Assembly: GCF_014196115.1 (NCBI RefSeq)
Contig: NZ_JACIDB010000001.1
Coordinates: 1,116,001 to 1,180,000 of the forward strand
Direction of reading: 5' to 3'
Length of the DNA: 64,000 bases
Source of the DNA: Sphingomonas aquatilis
Lineage (GTDB): Bacteria; Pseudomonadota; Alphaproteobacteria; Sphingomonadales; Sphingomonadaceae
Shown here: one piece after another, positions 23,513 through 33,178 of the stretch
Numbering within the stretch: the stretch's first letter is position 1
How the letters are laid out: the number at the start of each line of letters is the position of its first letter
Made by a program: the position numbers and the translations under genes
The notes under the pieces: model-generated
The model's input: only the letters and a program-made list of their open reading frames with translations
Database searches by the model: none
Told to the model about the DNA's origin: nothing

Positions 23513-23808
23513 CGTCCATCTCCCCGGTCGTAAGGCTCGCGAAAATCGCTGCTCCGTGGCGAGGTGTCCCGTGGCGCATCGCGGGTATGGTCGAAGCGGC
23601 GCGGCTGCATGCCGTGGGCATGGATGGCGAGAATCTGGCCGGTCCGCTTGGCGGTATCGACTGCGATGCGAGCAGCGTCGGCATACGGGCGCGCAGTGGC
23701 GATGCGATCATGGAAGCATACCCTCCCGTCCCGCAGCGCCCGGCGCACGACGCACCACCGCGGCCCTTCGACCTGTCGCAACACGACGATTATCGCGGGC
23801 GCGCTCAT
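23509..23808 (-). CDS. Hypothetical protein (99 aa) of the replication operon
   Basis: From the ATG at 23808, which overlaps the preceding stop (ATGA), the protein reads MSAPAIIVVLRQVEGPRWCV onward: short beta strands, a helix (DAARIAVDTAKRTG) and a basic, disordered C-terminal tail rich in Arg and Asp. The compact N-terminal fold could bind nucleic acid but no motif proves it. The in-frame extension to 23844 lies inside the upstream gene. Confidence 0.52.
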   Translation of the reverse strand: MSAPAIIVVLRQVEGPRWCVVRRALRDGRVCFHDRIATARPYADAARIAVDTAKRTGQILAIHAHGMQPRRFDHTRDAPRDTSPRSSDFREPYDRGDGR

Positions 23809-24083
23809 GACGCACCTCCCTTCGCCGCTCGATCCATCAAACAAGCTGCGGCATCGGTGGCTTCGCGTTCCCGGCGGGCCATCTCGACCATCATGCCGCC
23901 GATCCCGACCAGCAGGGAGGCATGCTTAAGAGAAATGCGCCCGCGCAGATCAGCCATAGCCTGAGCGAGTTGCTGGGCGTACGTGAGCCAGAGGCCCGAC
24001 GTCTCCCATTCCGGCGGCAAGCTGACCTCATCGGTCATGAGCATCAGAAACTCGCCAGCTTCAGGCGTGACATAGCCGTTCAT
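23805..24083 (-). CDS. Hypothetical helical protein (92 aa)
   Basis: The start at 24083 overlaps the preceding stop by four bases. The protein, MNGYVTPEAGEFLMLMTDEV onward, is helical, with LWLTYAQQLAQAMADLRG in the middle and MVEMARREREATDAAACLM near its end. No export signal or known motif. A longer frame to 24245 is a shadow of the upstream gene. Confidence 0.52.
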   Translation of the reverse strand: MNGYVTPEAGEFLMLMTDEVSLPPEWETSGLWLTYAQQLAQAMADLRGRISLKHASLLVGIGGMMVEMARREREATDAAACLMDRAAKGGAS

Positions 24084-24373
24084 GCCTGCCCCTCCTGTCG
24101 GTCGAGGTGGCAGACACGCCAGACGATAGCGTTGCGGCCCGACACGTTCGGCCGACGCACGCCAGTATCGCGGATGACGCGCCGATCCTTCAGGGCAGTA
24201 AATCTCGGTTGCAGCGAATACCGTGGATATTCCGCCACAGCGCACGTCTCATCGACGGTAAGCCCCGCCGGGTACTGCGCGAGGACGTTCAAGACTACTC
24301 GTTCCAGACGAGCTGTCTCAGGCAGGATGGCCGCATAGGCGGCACTGCTGGTAGGCTGGTGACAATGGGTCAT
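24080..24373 (-). CDS. Winged-helix-like hypothetical protein (97 aa)
   Basis: The middle of this protein, LERVVLNVLAQYPAGLTVDE followed by SLQPRFTALKDRRVIRDTG, has the helix, helix, recognition helix and wing pattern of a winged helix-turn-helix, with VRRPNVSGRNAIVWRV as the wing strands. This suggests DNA binding, perhaps as a small regulator or an accessory replication factor. It overlaps both neighbours in the operon. Confidence 0.58.
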   Translation of the reverse strand: MTHCHQPTSSAAYAAILPETARLERVVLNVLAQYPAGLTVDETCAVAEYPRYSLQPRFTALKDRRVIRDTGVRRPNVSGRNAIVWRVCHLDRQEGQA

Positions 24374-24570
24374 GCTTCGCCTCCATCGGCGAGAGGGGGG
24401 AAGCCAGCGCGGTTGAGCAGAGTGCCCAGCCAGTCGGCTTGCTTGTCGGTAAGCGGCGTCGGATCGACCACGAGTTGACCGAGGAAAGACCCGGCCTTGC
24501 GCGTGAAGGTGCCGCCGCTGTTCAGCAGGGCCAGCGCCGCAGCGCGGGGCGACAAGAAGGGATCAGCCAT
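24370..24570 (-). CDS. Hypothetical small protein (66 aa)
   Basis: A 66-aa protein, MADPFLSPRAAALALLNSGG onward, ending LLNRAGFPPLADGGEA. The stretch TFTRKAGSFLGQLVVDPTPL with TDKQADWLGTLL resembles small phage proteins found in the replication block of alphaproteobacterial prophages. No function can be stated. It overlaps both neighbours. Confidence 0.52.
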   Translation of the reverse strand: MADPFLSPRAAALALLNSGGTFTRKAGSFLGQLVVDPTPLTDKQADWLGTLLNRAGFPPLADGGEA

Positions 24571-24760
24571 TGCCGCCTCCCGTCGTGTCGATCAGCGCCC
24601 ACCCCTTGTAGAGCTTCAGCCCACGGGCATAGCCGCGCGCCTCCGGGTAGCTGTCATAGCCCTTGCTGTAGGGCGCCGCCTCGTCGTCAGGGGTGACGGT
24701 TACGCCAAAGCCCTTGGCCGTCGCGGCGATGGTTATGGTGCGTTCCACGGGAGCCGTCAT
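24563..24760 (-). CDS. Hypothetical small protein (65 aa)
   Basis: The protein starts MTAPVERTITIAATAKGFGV and looks like a short beta-rich module (TITIAATAKGFGVTVTPDD) followed by a helix (YPEARGYARGLKLYKGWALI). No known family. It overlaps its neighbours by eight and four bases in the leftward operon. Confidence 0.5.
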   Translation of the reverse strand: MTAPVERTITIAATAKGFGVTVTPDDEAAPYSKGYDSYPEARGYARGLKLYKGWALIDTTGGGNG

Positions 24761-24987
24761 GCGACACCCCCGAACAGCGCGTTACCGCCGTCAGCGCCCC
24801 AGATCAGGGGGGCGAGCATTGCCGCCTGCGCACCCGTCACGCCATAGCGTGCAAGGCATTGCAGTTGGAGCGGCGGAATAGTATCTGTGCAGTCGCTGAG
24901 GTGTTGTAGTTTCTGGAGGGGCTGGACCGCCACAGTCCGGCCCTTCCGCTTATTAGGCGTCCGCGCCCGCGCCGAGGTTGCCAGCAT
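24757..24987 (-). CDS. Hypothetical small protein (76 aa)
   Basis: A basic N-terminus (ARARTPNKRKGR) leads into PLQLQCLARYGVTGAQAAML. The latter part recalls a short helix-turn-helix but is not convincing. It sits three bases after the AlpA-like gene and overlaps the next gene by four bases. Confidence 0.5.
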   Translation of the reverse strand: MLATSARARTPNKRKGRTVAVQPLQKLQHLSDCTDTIPPLQLQCLARYGVTGAQAAMLAPLIWGADGGNALFGGVA

Positions 24988-24990
24988 GGA

Positions 24991-25224
24991 TCACGCGGCC
25001 TCGCCACGAGCGAAGGCTTGGCATTCCGCATAGTCATAATGACGGCGCCCACCGATCAACCAAGATCGCGGGCCAATGCCCATCACCGCCCAATTTGCCA
25101 GCGTCTTCGGCGTCTTGTTCAGCACGATGCTTGCGCCTTTGCGGTCAATCGCACCGTCTGGCCGAACCACGACCTTGAGCTTTGACACCCGGCAAATTTC
25201 GGGTTCGACTGCCTGCGTCTGCAT
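24991..25224 (-). CDS. AlpA/excisionase-like DNA-binding protein
   Basis: This 77-aa protein contains a MerR/HTH_17-like helix-turn-helix: ASIVLNKTPKTLANWAVMG followed by GPRSWLIGGRRHYDYAECQAF, where the W or R-rich turn and the RRHYDYAEC strand form the wing typical of AlpA and phage excisionases. It is the first gene of the leftward replication operon and has a strong GGAGG six bases before its ATG. Opposite the integrase, such proteins usually act as recombination directionality factors or operon activators. Confidence 0.72.
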   Translation of the reverse strand: MQTQAVEPEICRVSKLKVVVRPDGAIDRKGASIVLNKTPKTLANWAVMGIGPRSWLIGGRRHYDYAECQAFARGEAA

Positions 25225-25239
25225 ATCAACCTCCGTGTA

Positions 25240-25254
25240 TCGTCTATCAGACGA
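25240..25254. promoter_or_regulatory. Palindromic operator between divergent replication and integrase units
   Basis: TCGTCT atc AGACGA is a perfect palindrome in the 114-bp gap between the AlpA-like gene and the RHH-integrase genes. Its middle contains TCTATCA, the half-site of the operator at 14743-14749, so the same repressor might bind both. The RHH protein encoded next to it is another candidate ligand. Confidence 0.45.
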
Positions 25255-25338
25255 AACCCGAATTAGCCCGAAGGAACCCTATTGCCAAGGGGTTTTGTCG
25301 CGCCTATCAAACACGGGAACAATCGGGAAGGTTACACG

Positions 25339-25776
25339 ATGCCGACTATTCGAAAGCCGAAGGCGGGTGGGCGTCCCACCGATGGTGCCGAGGCGAAGCG
25401 CCACGTCGTGAGTTGCAGGGTGACGCCGGACGTAATGGCGAAGCTGGACGCGGCAATTGCCGAGAACGGGCGTTCCCTCGCTCAAGAGGTCGAGGCGCGC
25501 TTGAGCGGATTTTTCAAATTGGAAGAGCTGTTCGGTGAGCCCCGCCGCCTGATCTTCATGACTTACCTCGCCGATCGCATCCGGCAGGCAGAGGAAAAGT
25601 GGGGAAGAGACTTCCAACGCGACCCAGCGACATGGGCTGTGGCTGCCGCCGCCGTGAATGACGTGATGCAATCGGCCTACCCCGGTGGCGCGTCGAAGTC
25701 GCACACGCTTCGGCTGATGCTCGCAGAAGCTGAGAAAGCCGAGGCGGAGGAAGCGAGCCGCGGCGATGGCGCTTAA
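25339..25776 (+). CDS. Arc-like ribbon-helix-helix protein upstream of the integrase
   Basis: This 145-aa protein has HVVSCRVTPDVMAKLDAAIA then ENGRSLAQEVEARLSGFF, an Arc/MetJ-type strand-helix-helix in which the second helix reads SLAQEVEARL. A C-terminal helical region follows, ending in LRLMLAEAEKAEAEEAS. GGGAAGG precedes the ATG at 25339; the frame upstream lacks such a site. It overlaps the integrase by 11 bases, so it may regulate integrase expression or help build the integration complex. Confidence 0.7.
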   Translation: MPTIRKPKAGGRPTDGAEAKRHVVSCRVTPDVMAKLDAAIAENGRSLAQEVEARLSGFFKLEELFGEPRRLIFMTYLADRIRQAEEKWGRDFQRDPATWAVAAAAVNDVMQSAYPGGASKSHTLRLMLAEAEKAEAEEASRGDGA

Positions 25777-26998
25777 ATTCGCCCGCCTCACCCGGCCTGC
25801 TATCCGCGCCCTCGCGATCGGCGAGAAGCTGGCAGAACACGGCATCACCGCCGAGCGGCAGAGCAACGGCGACGTTCGCTACACCGTCAACATCATGGTC
25901 GATGGCCAGCGCATCCATCGCGTTGTCGGGCGGGAGAGCGAAGGCGTTACCCGCGAGCAGGCTGAGCGCGCCATTGAGACGTTCAGGACCAAGGCGAGGG
26001 AAGGTCGGCTAGACCTCCCAACCGGACGCAAGAACCACCGCAGCTTTGCCGAGGCGGCGACCGAATACCTCCAGCGCATGGAGGAGACCGGCGGCAAGAA
26101 CATGAAGGCCAAGCGCTATCATGTGGCCGAGGTTCTAAAGCCCTACTTCGGCACGCACCGTGCCGACCGGGTTTCGTCCTTCCTCGTGCAGCACTTCGTC
26201 CGCGATCGGCTGGCGTCAGGACTGAAACAGGCCACCGTCAACCGCGAGCTTGCGACCCTCTCACATATGTTTCGCCGCATGGCGAAGTGGGGGTGGATCA
26301 AAGCCGAGACTGTCCCGGAGATCGAGAAGGGCGACGAGCCGCGCAAGCTGATCGTTGTGCTGTCTGACGAGAACGCCGCCAAGCTGATGAAAGCGGCGGT
26401 CGCGGATCAGGATGGCCTGTTATGGCTGTTCGTCGCGTTCGGCCTCAACACCGCCATGCGGCACAGCGAGATACTGCGCGTGCGATTCGACCAGATCGAC
26501 TTTGACAGCCGGCGCATCTTCATCCCCCAGGCCAAGGCGGGCGAACGCGAACAGCCCATCACGCCAGCACTGGCCGAAATGCTAAAGAAGCAACGCGCCA
26601 TGGTCAGCGACTCGGACGGCTATATCTTCCCCAGCAAGCGGGCGAAGGCGAAGCACCCCCACAGACTCAGCATGGCCGACCAGTTCCAACGGGCTGTCGT
26701 GCGCGCGGGCTTATTGCCGAAGAAGGTAACGCCACACGTCATGCGGCATACGGCCATCACGCGTCTGGTGAGGGCAGGGGTCGACTTGCCCACCATTCAG
26801 CGCATCAGCGGGCATAAGACGCTCGCGATGGTGCTGCGCTATGTGCACATCCACGGGCAGCACATTGATGACGCGATTGCCGCGATCGACAGCGCATTTT
26901 CTGACGCGATTACACCGGAATTACACACGGGGCCTTTGGACGGGGTGGCAAGCCCCGCCAAGATTGTAGGTATTTCCGCTGCTAAACGAAGGGCTTAG
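25766..26998 (+). CDS. Tyrosine recombinase (integrase) of the element
   Basis: This 410-aa integrase has an N-terminal arm-binding region, a core-binding SAM-like domain (about 90-180) and a catalytic domain with all six signature residues: R232 (NTAMRHSEIL), K257 (QAKAGE), H324 and R327 (TPHVMRHTA), H350 (ISGHKT) and the nucleophile Y359 (LRYVH). It should carry out site-specific recombination at the anticodon loop region of tRNA-Leu. The stop is six bases from the right att core. A candidate arm-type site lies within its 3' end at 26918-26927. Confidence 0.95.
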   Translation: MALKFARLTRPAIRALAIGEKLAEHGITAERQSNGDVRYTVNIMVDGQRIHRVVGRESEGVTREQAERAIETFRTKAREGRLDLPTGRKNHRSFAEAATEYLQRMEETGGKNMKAKRYHVAEVLKPYFGTHRADRVSSFLVQHFVRDRLASGLKQATVNRELATLSHMFRRMAKWGWIKAETVPEIEKGDEPRKLIVVLSDENAAKLMKAAVADQDGLLWLFVAFGLNTAMRHSEILRVRFDQIDFDSRRIFIPQAKAGEREQPITPALAEMLKKQRAMVSDSDGYIFPSKRAKAKHPHRLSMADQFQRAVVRAGLLPKKVTPHVMRHTAITRLVRAGVDLPTIQRISGHKTLAMVLRYVHIHGQHIDDAIAAIDSAFSDAITPELHTGPLDGVASPAKIVGISAAKRRA

Positions 26999-27003
26999 CA
27001 GGG

Positions 27004-27058
27004 ATGGTGCGGACGGCGGGACTCGAACCCGCACTCCATAGGAAGCCGATTTTAAGTC
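27004..27058. repeat. Right attachment repeat (att core)
   Basis: This 55-bp sequence is identical to 5682-5736 and forms the 3' part of the intact tRNA-Leu gene. After integration the element's own copy restores the tRNA. Homology to the left copy stops in the anticodon stem at 27058, so strand exchange occurred at or before the anticodon loop. Confidence 0.95.
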
Positions 27059-27088
27059 GGCTGCGTCTACCGGTTTCGCCACGTCCGC
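27005..27088 (-). tRNA. tRNA-Leu (anticodon UAA)
   Basis: The minus strand folds into an 84-nt tRNA with encoded CCA. The acceptor stem is GCGGACG with CGUCCGC, the anticodon stem is GCCGA with UCGGC, and the loop CUUAAAA gives anticodon UAA. A long variable arm (CUUCCUAUGGAG) fits a class II leucine tRNA. It is the integration target of the element to its left and lies downstream of ihfB. Confidence 0.96.
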
Positions 27089-27197
27089 ACACAGAGGCAC
27101 GACAAGCGCACGTGGGTGCGGGCGTCAAGTCACGACCGACATTTCATCGCCGTGCGGAGCGACGATAGCCCGCCGGACGATGATGTCATGCCGAGCG

Positions 27198-27476
27198 TCA
27201 CACGTTGAGACGGGCGCGCATTTCCTTGCCGGGCTTGAAATAGGGGACGCGCTTGGCGTCGACATCGACGGTTTCGCCGGTGCGCGGATTGCGACCGACG
27301 CGGGCATCGCGGGCGCGGGTCGAAAAGGCGCCGAAGCCGCGCAGTTCGACGCGGCCGTTCGCGGCAAGCCGCAGCGTGATCTCATCGAAGAAAGTGCTCA
27401 CGATCGCCTCGACGTCGTGGCTCGTCAGCTCAGGGTTGAGATCGCAGAGTTTTTGAACGAGTTCAGATCGGATCAC
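27198..27476 (-). CDS. ihfB: Integration host factor, beta-type subunit
   Basis: This 92-aa HU/IHF-family protein starts [17 protein letters not shown], as IHF-beta does. It contains [20 protein letters not shown] and [10 protein letters not shown] with the RNP turn whose proline intercalates in bent DNA, and it ends in YFKPGKEMR. The start is GTG at 27476, preceded by GGGGAGC on the minus strand; the long in-frame extension to 27548 is not needed. Next to rpsA, as in many proteobacteria. IHF would also be expected to assist the neighbouring integrase. Confidence 0.93.
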   Translation of the reverse strand: MIRSELVQKLCDLNPELTSHDVEAIVSTFFDEITLRLAANGRVELRGFGAFSTRARDARVGRNPRTGETVDVDAKRVPYFKPGKEMRARLNV

Positions 27477-27563
27477 GGTACGGGCTCCCCCCGGCGCCAG
27501 GTTGCGGAGATTGATGAAGATCAATGCCCACGACGTATAGGGCCGCAACGAAGCCGATCCAAT

Positions 27564-27606
27564 GAAAAATATGTCAGGTCAGGACATTTCTGCCCCGACC
27601 TGACAC
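27564..27606 (-). terminator. Rho-independent terminator of rpsA
   Basis: On the minus strand a perfect 9-bp stem (TGTCAGGTC with GACCTGACA, plus-strand positions 27572-27580 and 27597-27605) is followed by TATTTTTC. This is a textbook intrinsic terminator 16 bases after the rpsA stop codon, and it separates rpsA from ihfB. Confidence 0.82.
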
Positions 27607-27621
27607 ATGGGTAAGCGTTGC

Positions 27622-29340
<1,719 letters not shown>

Positions 29341-29807
29341 AGGGTTAGAGTGTCCTCGAGTTATTCTGTTTCCGGCCAAGCGGTTGGGTCCGCTGGTCTT
29401 GGCTGAAAACGCCGCGGCGACCCCATGCCGGTCGCGGCATCCATCGGGCGGGCGCTAAGCGGAGGAATGCGATGCGCTGAATGCGAAAAGGGCGCGGTCC
29501 GCCAAGCGGGCGCGCCGTCCCCCGCCGAACACCTGCTCGCCGGACCGGCGCGCCATAGGGGAAATGCGGGCTTTTGGCAAGGCGCAGCGGGGGCGGGGCG
29601 GGCGGGGTGGCCGCGAATCGCCGTTCGGGGGCGCGAGGGCCCGCGGAAGTGGACGAAGTGGATGGTACGTAATCGTCGGAAACCAGGGGTCCGCAGCGCC
29701 CGGCCGGGAGCGGCGGGGCGAGGGGCGGGCGGGTCATGGGGAGGGTGTAGCAGAAACGGGGGGTGTGGGACAGGTGGCAACACAGAAGGGACTGACTGGA
29801 ATGGGTC
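29341..29807. other. Non-coding 467-bp gap upstream of rpsA
   Basis: I see no convincing gene. The gap must hold the rpsA promoter and leader. Its right part, to 29760, is strongly G-rich on the plus strand. A shift towards lower GC starts at about 29780, at the end of the orphan gene. Confidence 0.4.
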
Positions 29808-30458
29808 CTAATTGTATTTGAGCGCCCGCTCCTCGCAGAGCTTGACGAAGCGATCTGCGGAGTCTTTCAACGACCGCTCGATACCAAGAGAAATGTTGCG
29901 TCGGTAAGCCGATTCCGAAAAATGGTGGATCGTGACGGAATAGGTCGACCGGTTGCACTGTGAGTAGCCAGGATCGTTGCGCGGCGTGGTGACGATAGAC
30001 CAGCGTGCAACCATCGATGCTATTCCCGGACGGCCGTGGGCAATGGCATCGGTGATGCTGAAGAACCATCCCGGCCGCTTGTTGAAAACCATGCCTGCAT
30101 TCATGAATTCTCGTTCAGAGCTTCGCAATGAGAAGCGTCCACCGGACCATATGTCGGCGTGGAAGGCACAATCCGATCGATCCGATCGATGCCACCAAAG
30201 GTCGTCGAAGTTGTTGACCAAGACACGGTGGGCATGATGACGTTTGCAGGGGACGAGCCTCTCCGTCCGCAACTCCCATTGGTTCTCTGCTGAGGGGAAA
30301 TTCAATTGATCCTCCACCCGATACGATTGGCGAACGGTGCAATTCGACGGTCGTGCGATGCGGCATTCGACTTGATGGTAGCGAATATGCGTTTTCACGG
30401 CATTAATCGCCGTCGATGCCGCGGATCGCTGGTCTAGCCCCGGCCAGCGCGATCGCAT
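29808..30458 (-). CDS. Orphan hypothetical protein in a lower-GC patch (up to 216 aa)
   Basis: The frame gives a protein rich in Arg, His, Trp and Cys, with HQVECRIARPSNCTVRQSY, NQWELRTERLVPCKRHHAH and VNNFDDLWWHRSDRSDC in its middle and SLKDSADRFVKLCEERALKY at its end. Base composition is visibly lower in GC than the surrounding genes, which suggests a transferred segment. The first residues look like background sequence, so the true start may be internal; an in-frame GTG near 30402 is one option. No family recognised. Confidence 0.5.
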   Translation of the reverse strand: MRSRWPGLDQRSAASTAINAVKTHIRYHQVECRIARPSNCTVRQSYRVEDQLNFPSAENQWELRTERLVPCKRHHAHRVLVNNFDDLWWHRSDRSDCAFHADIWSGGRFSLRSSEREFMNAGMVFNKRPGWFFSITDAIAHGRPGIASMVARWSIVTTPRNDPGYSQCNRSTYSVTIHHFSESAYRRNISLGIERSLKDSADRFVKLCEERALKYN

Positions 30459-30557
30459 TTGCCGCTTCTTCCGCGATCATCAGCGCCGCAGCGGCGCAGT
30501 CGCGGATGTCGGACTATCGCCGCCAATTTGCGCCTGTGTAACTGTCCCGTCGCAAAC

Positions 30558-30572
30558 GGTCCATAATGGACC
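30558..30572. promoter_or_regulatory. Palindrome upstream of the TonB-dependent receptor
   Basis: GGTCCA taa TGGACC is a perfect palindrome 32 bases before the receptor start. It contains CATAAT, a plausible -10 box. It could be an operator, for example for a substrate-responsive regulator, but no regulator gene is adjacent. Confidence 0.35.
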
Positions 30573-30604
30573 CAGCGGGCCAATAAGGTCGTCTGGGGAA
30601 CATC

Positions 30605-33151
30605 ATGACATCCAAATTCATCCGCGTCGCCGGGGTCGGTGGCGCGTGCCTGATGCTCGTCGCACCGCAACTGGTGCTGGCGCAAACGGCCGGAACGATC
30701 GCTGCCGAGGACAAGGCGGGCGAGGACATCATCGTGTCGGGCAAGAAGCTGCTGACCGCGGGGATCGAGATCGTCGATGCGCCCAAGGCGCGCGCGATCG
30801 TGACGCGGGACTATATCGAACATACCGTTCCGGGGCAGTCGATCTTCAATGCGATCAACATGGTGCCGGGCGTCAATTACGTCGCGGGCGATCCCTATGG
30901 CGGCAACGGCGGCAGTATCCGTATCCGCGGGTTCGATGCGTCGCGCATCGCCTTCAGCTTCGACGGTCTGCCGCTGAACGATGCCGGCAATTACGCCATC
31001 TATTCGAGCCAGCAGATCGATCCCGAACTGGTGCAGACGGTCAACGTCAGCTTCGGGTCGACTGACGTCGATACGCCCACCGCCAGCGCTTCCGGCGGCA
31101 CGGTCAACTATCGCACGATCATGCCGACCGAACAGGTGAGCGCGACCGCGGTCTATTCGCACGGCCGCGGCAACATGAACCGCGTGTTCGGCCTCATCAA
31201 CACCGGCGACCTCAACGCCAGCGGTACGCGGGCCTGGGTGTCGGCAAGCCACCAGAGCTACGCCCTCTTTCCCTATTCGATCGTGCGCAAGAGCCAGTAC
31301 AATGCGCGCCTCTATCAGCCGCTGGGGTCGGGCAAGGACTTCCTGTCGCTGGCCGGCTTCTTCTACCAGCATCGCAACATGGGCTTTGGCGGGCCGTCGG
31401 TTGCCACGGTCAACACGATCCTGGGCGGCGTGCTGCCGATCGCCACCGCGACCACCGCGACGCCGGTGCGCGTCGACCTGACCCGCGCGCAATATGACCG
31501 CGTGCTGGGCGCGGCGACGACGTTCACCAACACGGCAGACTGCACGCTCGCCTCCGCGACGCCCGGCAAGGGCACGGTGCAGGACGACCGGTCGCTGTGC
31601 ACCAACACGCGTCAGGTCGGGATCAACCCGGTCGACACCGGCAATGCCCGCTTCAACAGCCTATTCACGCTGTCGGACCGGCTGACCTTCACGCTGGACG
31701 GCGGCTATAGCTACACGATGGCCAATGGCGGCGGCTCGACCGTGTTCGCCGAGAGCGACGCCAATGCTGGCGCGCGCGGCGTGTCGCGTAACCAGATCGG
31801 CCGTATCGGTGCAGGCATCGCGGCGGGGCGCGACCTGAACGGCGATGGCGACATGCTCGACTATGTCCGCGTCTTCTACCCCTCCAACACGCAGACGCAC
31901 CGGCTGATCGCGATCGCGGGCCTGCGGTACGATATCGATGCCGCCAACCTGCTGCGGCTCGCCTATACCTGGGATCGCGCACGGACCGCGCAGACGGGCG
32001 AGGCGGCGTATCTGGGCGTCAACGGCTATCCGACCGCCGACTTCGGCGGACGCGACGGATCGGTCGCGGTGCGCGATGCGGCGGGCAACGTGCTGAACAA
32101 GCGCAACCGCCTGACCTATTCGATCCTGCACCAGCTGTCGGGCGAATATCGCGGCCGGCCTTTCTCGGACGATCTGTCGATCACGCTGGGCCTGCGGGCG
32201 GCCTTCTTCCGCCGCAATATGAGCAACGCCTGCTACACGATCCCGGGCAGCAGCAACGAGGCCTATTGCACCTCGCAGAGCGCGCAGCAGGTCGCGGCGG
32301 ACAGCCGCGGCGCGACGTTCGGCGCGCCGTACGTGGGGCGCATCCGCGAATATCACGCCTTCCTGCCCAATGCCGGCCTGGTCTGGCAGATGACGCCGAC
32401 GACGAGCCTGTACGCAAGCTACAACCGCGGCTTCTCGGCGCCGACCACGGACATCTACGCCTATGACGACAAGGTCATCTCGCTGAAGGATCAGGAGGCG
32501 GTGCCCGAGCGCGCGGACTCCTACGATGCGGGCCTGCGCTATTCGCGCGGTATCGTGCAGGCGCAGCTTGGCGGCTGGTACATCCGCTACGACAACCGCA
32601 TCGTCAGCACGACGGTGCCGCTCGACGGCGGCGGCACCATCAGCGCCAGCCGCAACGTCGGCCGGGTCGACAGCAAGGGGATCGATGCGACGCTGATCGT
32701 CAACCCGACGCGCTGGCTGTCGCTGTACGGCTTCGGATCGTATCTGAAGGCCGAGCTGAAGGAGAATATCCTGAACGCCGCGACGGGCGCGGTGCTGATC
32801 GCCACCAAGGGCAAGTCGCTGGTCGACACGCCGAACTGGCAATACGGCGGCCGCGCGCAGGTGACGCTGCCGCACGTCGTGATGGGGGCGGCGGCCAAGC
32901 ACGTCGGTGATCGCTTCATCACCGACGAGAATGACGCCATTTCGGCGGGGTATACGCTGGTCGATCTGGATGCGCAGGCGAAGCTGGATTGGGCCGGCCT
33001 GCCCAAGACCTATCTGCAGATCAACGTCACCAACCTGCTCGACACGCGCTATTACAGCAATGTCGGGACGGCGGCGCGGATCCGGGATGGCGGCTGGGTC
33101 AATTTCGGCAACGGGCGCACGGTCGTCGCCAGCCTGCACTTCGAGTTCTGA
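30605..33151 (+). CDS. TonB-dependent outer-membrane receptor
   Basis: This 848-aa protein has a signal peptide ending in LVLAQTA, then EDIIVSGKK as a likely TonB box, a plug domain with NMVPGVNYVAGDPYGG and SIRIRGFDASRIAFSFDGLP, and a long series of beta strands. It ends in VVASLHFEF, with the terminal phenylalanine expected for outer-membrane insertion. It should import a chelate or carbohydrate with energy from TonB. The substrate cannot be read from sequence, and no operon partners lie beside it. Confidence 0.93.
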   Translation: MTSKFIRVAGVGGACLMLVAPQLVLAQTAGTIAAEDKAGEDIIVSGKKLLTAGIEIVDAPKARAIVTRDYIEHTVPGQSIFNAINMVPGVNYVAGDPYGGNGGSIRIRGFDASRIAFSFDGLPLNDAGNYAIYSSQQIDPELVQTVNVSFGSTDVDTPTASASGGTVNYRTIMPTEQVSATAVYSHGRGNMNRVFGLINTGDLNASGTRAWVSASHQSYALFPYSIVRKSQYNARLYQPLGSGKDFLSLAGFFYQHRNMGFGGPSVATVNTILGGVLPIATATTATPVRVDLTRAQYDRVLGAATTFTNTADCTLASATPGKGTVQDDRSLCTNTRQVGINPVDTGNARFNSLFTLSDRLTFTLDGGYSYTMANGGGSTVFAESDANAGARGVSRNQIGRIGAGIAAGRDLNGDGDMLDYVRVFYPSNTQTHRLIAIAGLRYDIDAANLLRLAYTWDRARTAQTGEAAYLGVNGYPTADFGGRDGSVAVRDAAGNVLNKRNRLTYSILHQLSGEYRGRPFSDDLSITLGLRAAFFRRNMSNACYTIPGSSNEAYCTSQSAQQVAADSRGATFGAPYVGRIREYHAFLPNAGLVWQMTPTTSLYASYNRGFSAPTTDIYAYDDKVISLKDQEAVPERADSYDAGLRYSRGIVQAQLGGWYIRYDNRIVSTTVPLDGGGTISASRNVGRVDSKGIDATLIVNPTRWLSLYGFGSYLKAELKENILNAATGAVLIATKGKSLVDTPNWQYGGRAQVTLPHVVMGAAAKHVGDRFITDENDAISAGYTLVDLDAQAKLDWAGLPKTYLQINVTNLLDTRYYSNVGTAARIRDGGWVNFGNGRTVVASLHFEF

Positions 33152-33178
33152 GCGGGCGTGCGGCGGATCGGCGGGGCG

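Larger units (their letters stand above)
5682..27058. mobile_element. Integrative element in tRNA-Leu(UAA), phage-satellite-like or defective prophage
   Basis: The element is bounded by perfect 55-bp direct repeats and is 21,322 bp from repeat to repeat. A tyrosine integrase ends six bases before the right repeat, where the tRNA-Leu gene has been restored. Cargo includes a primase, a DUF3987 protein, an AlpA-like regulator, an XRE repressor, RHH proteins, a 1653-aa polyvalent phage-type protein with two companions, and many small genes. No terminase, portal, capsid, tail, holin or lysin gene is recognisable. It also lacks relaxase or type IV secretion genes, so it is not a self-transmissible conjugative element. 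All ends and most gene junctions look intact. Confidence 0.93.

Noticed and set aside
5682..27058. A complete, inducible prophage
   Set aside because: No terminase, portal, capsid, tail or lysis genes could be recognised in any frame.
30434..31492. 352-codon frame opposite the TonB receptor start
   Set aside because: Arg/Asp/Gly-rich shadow translation with no recognisable domain.
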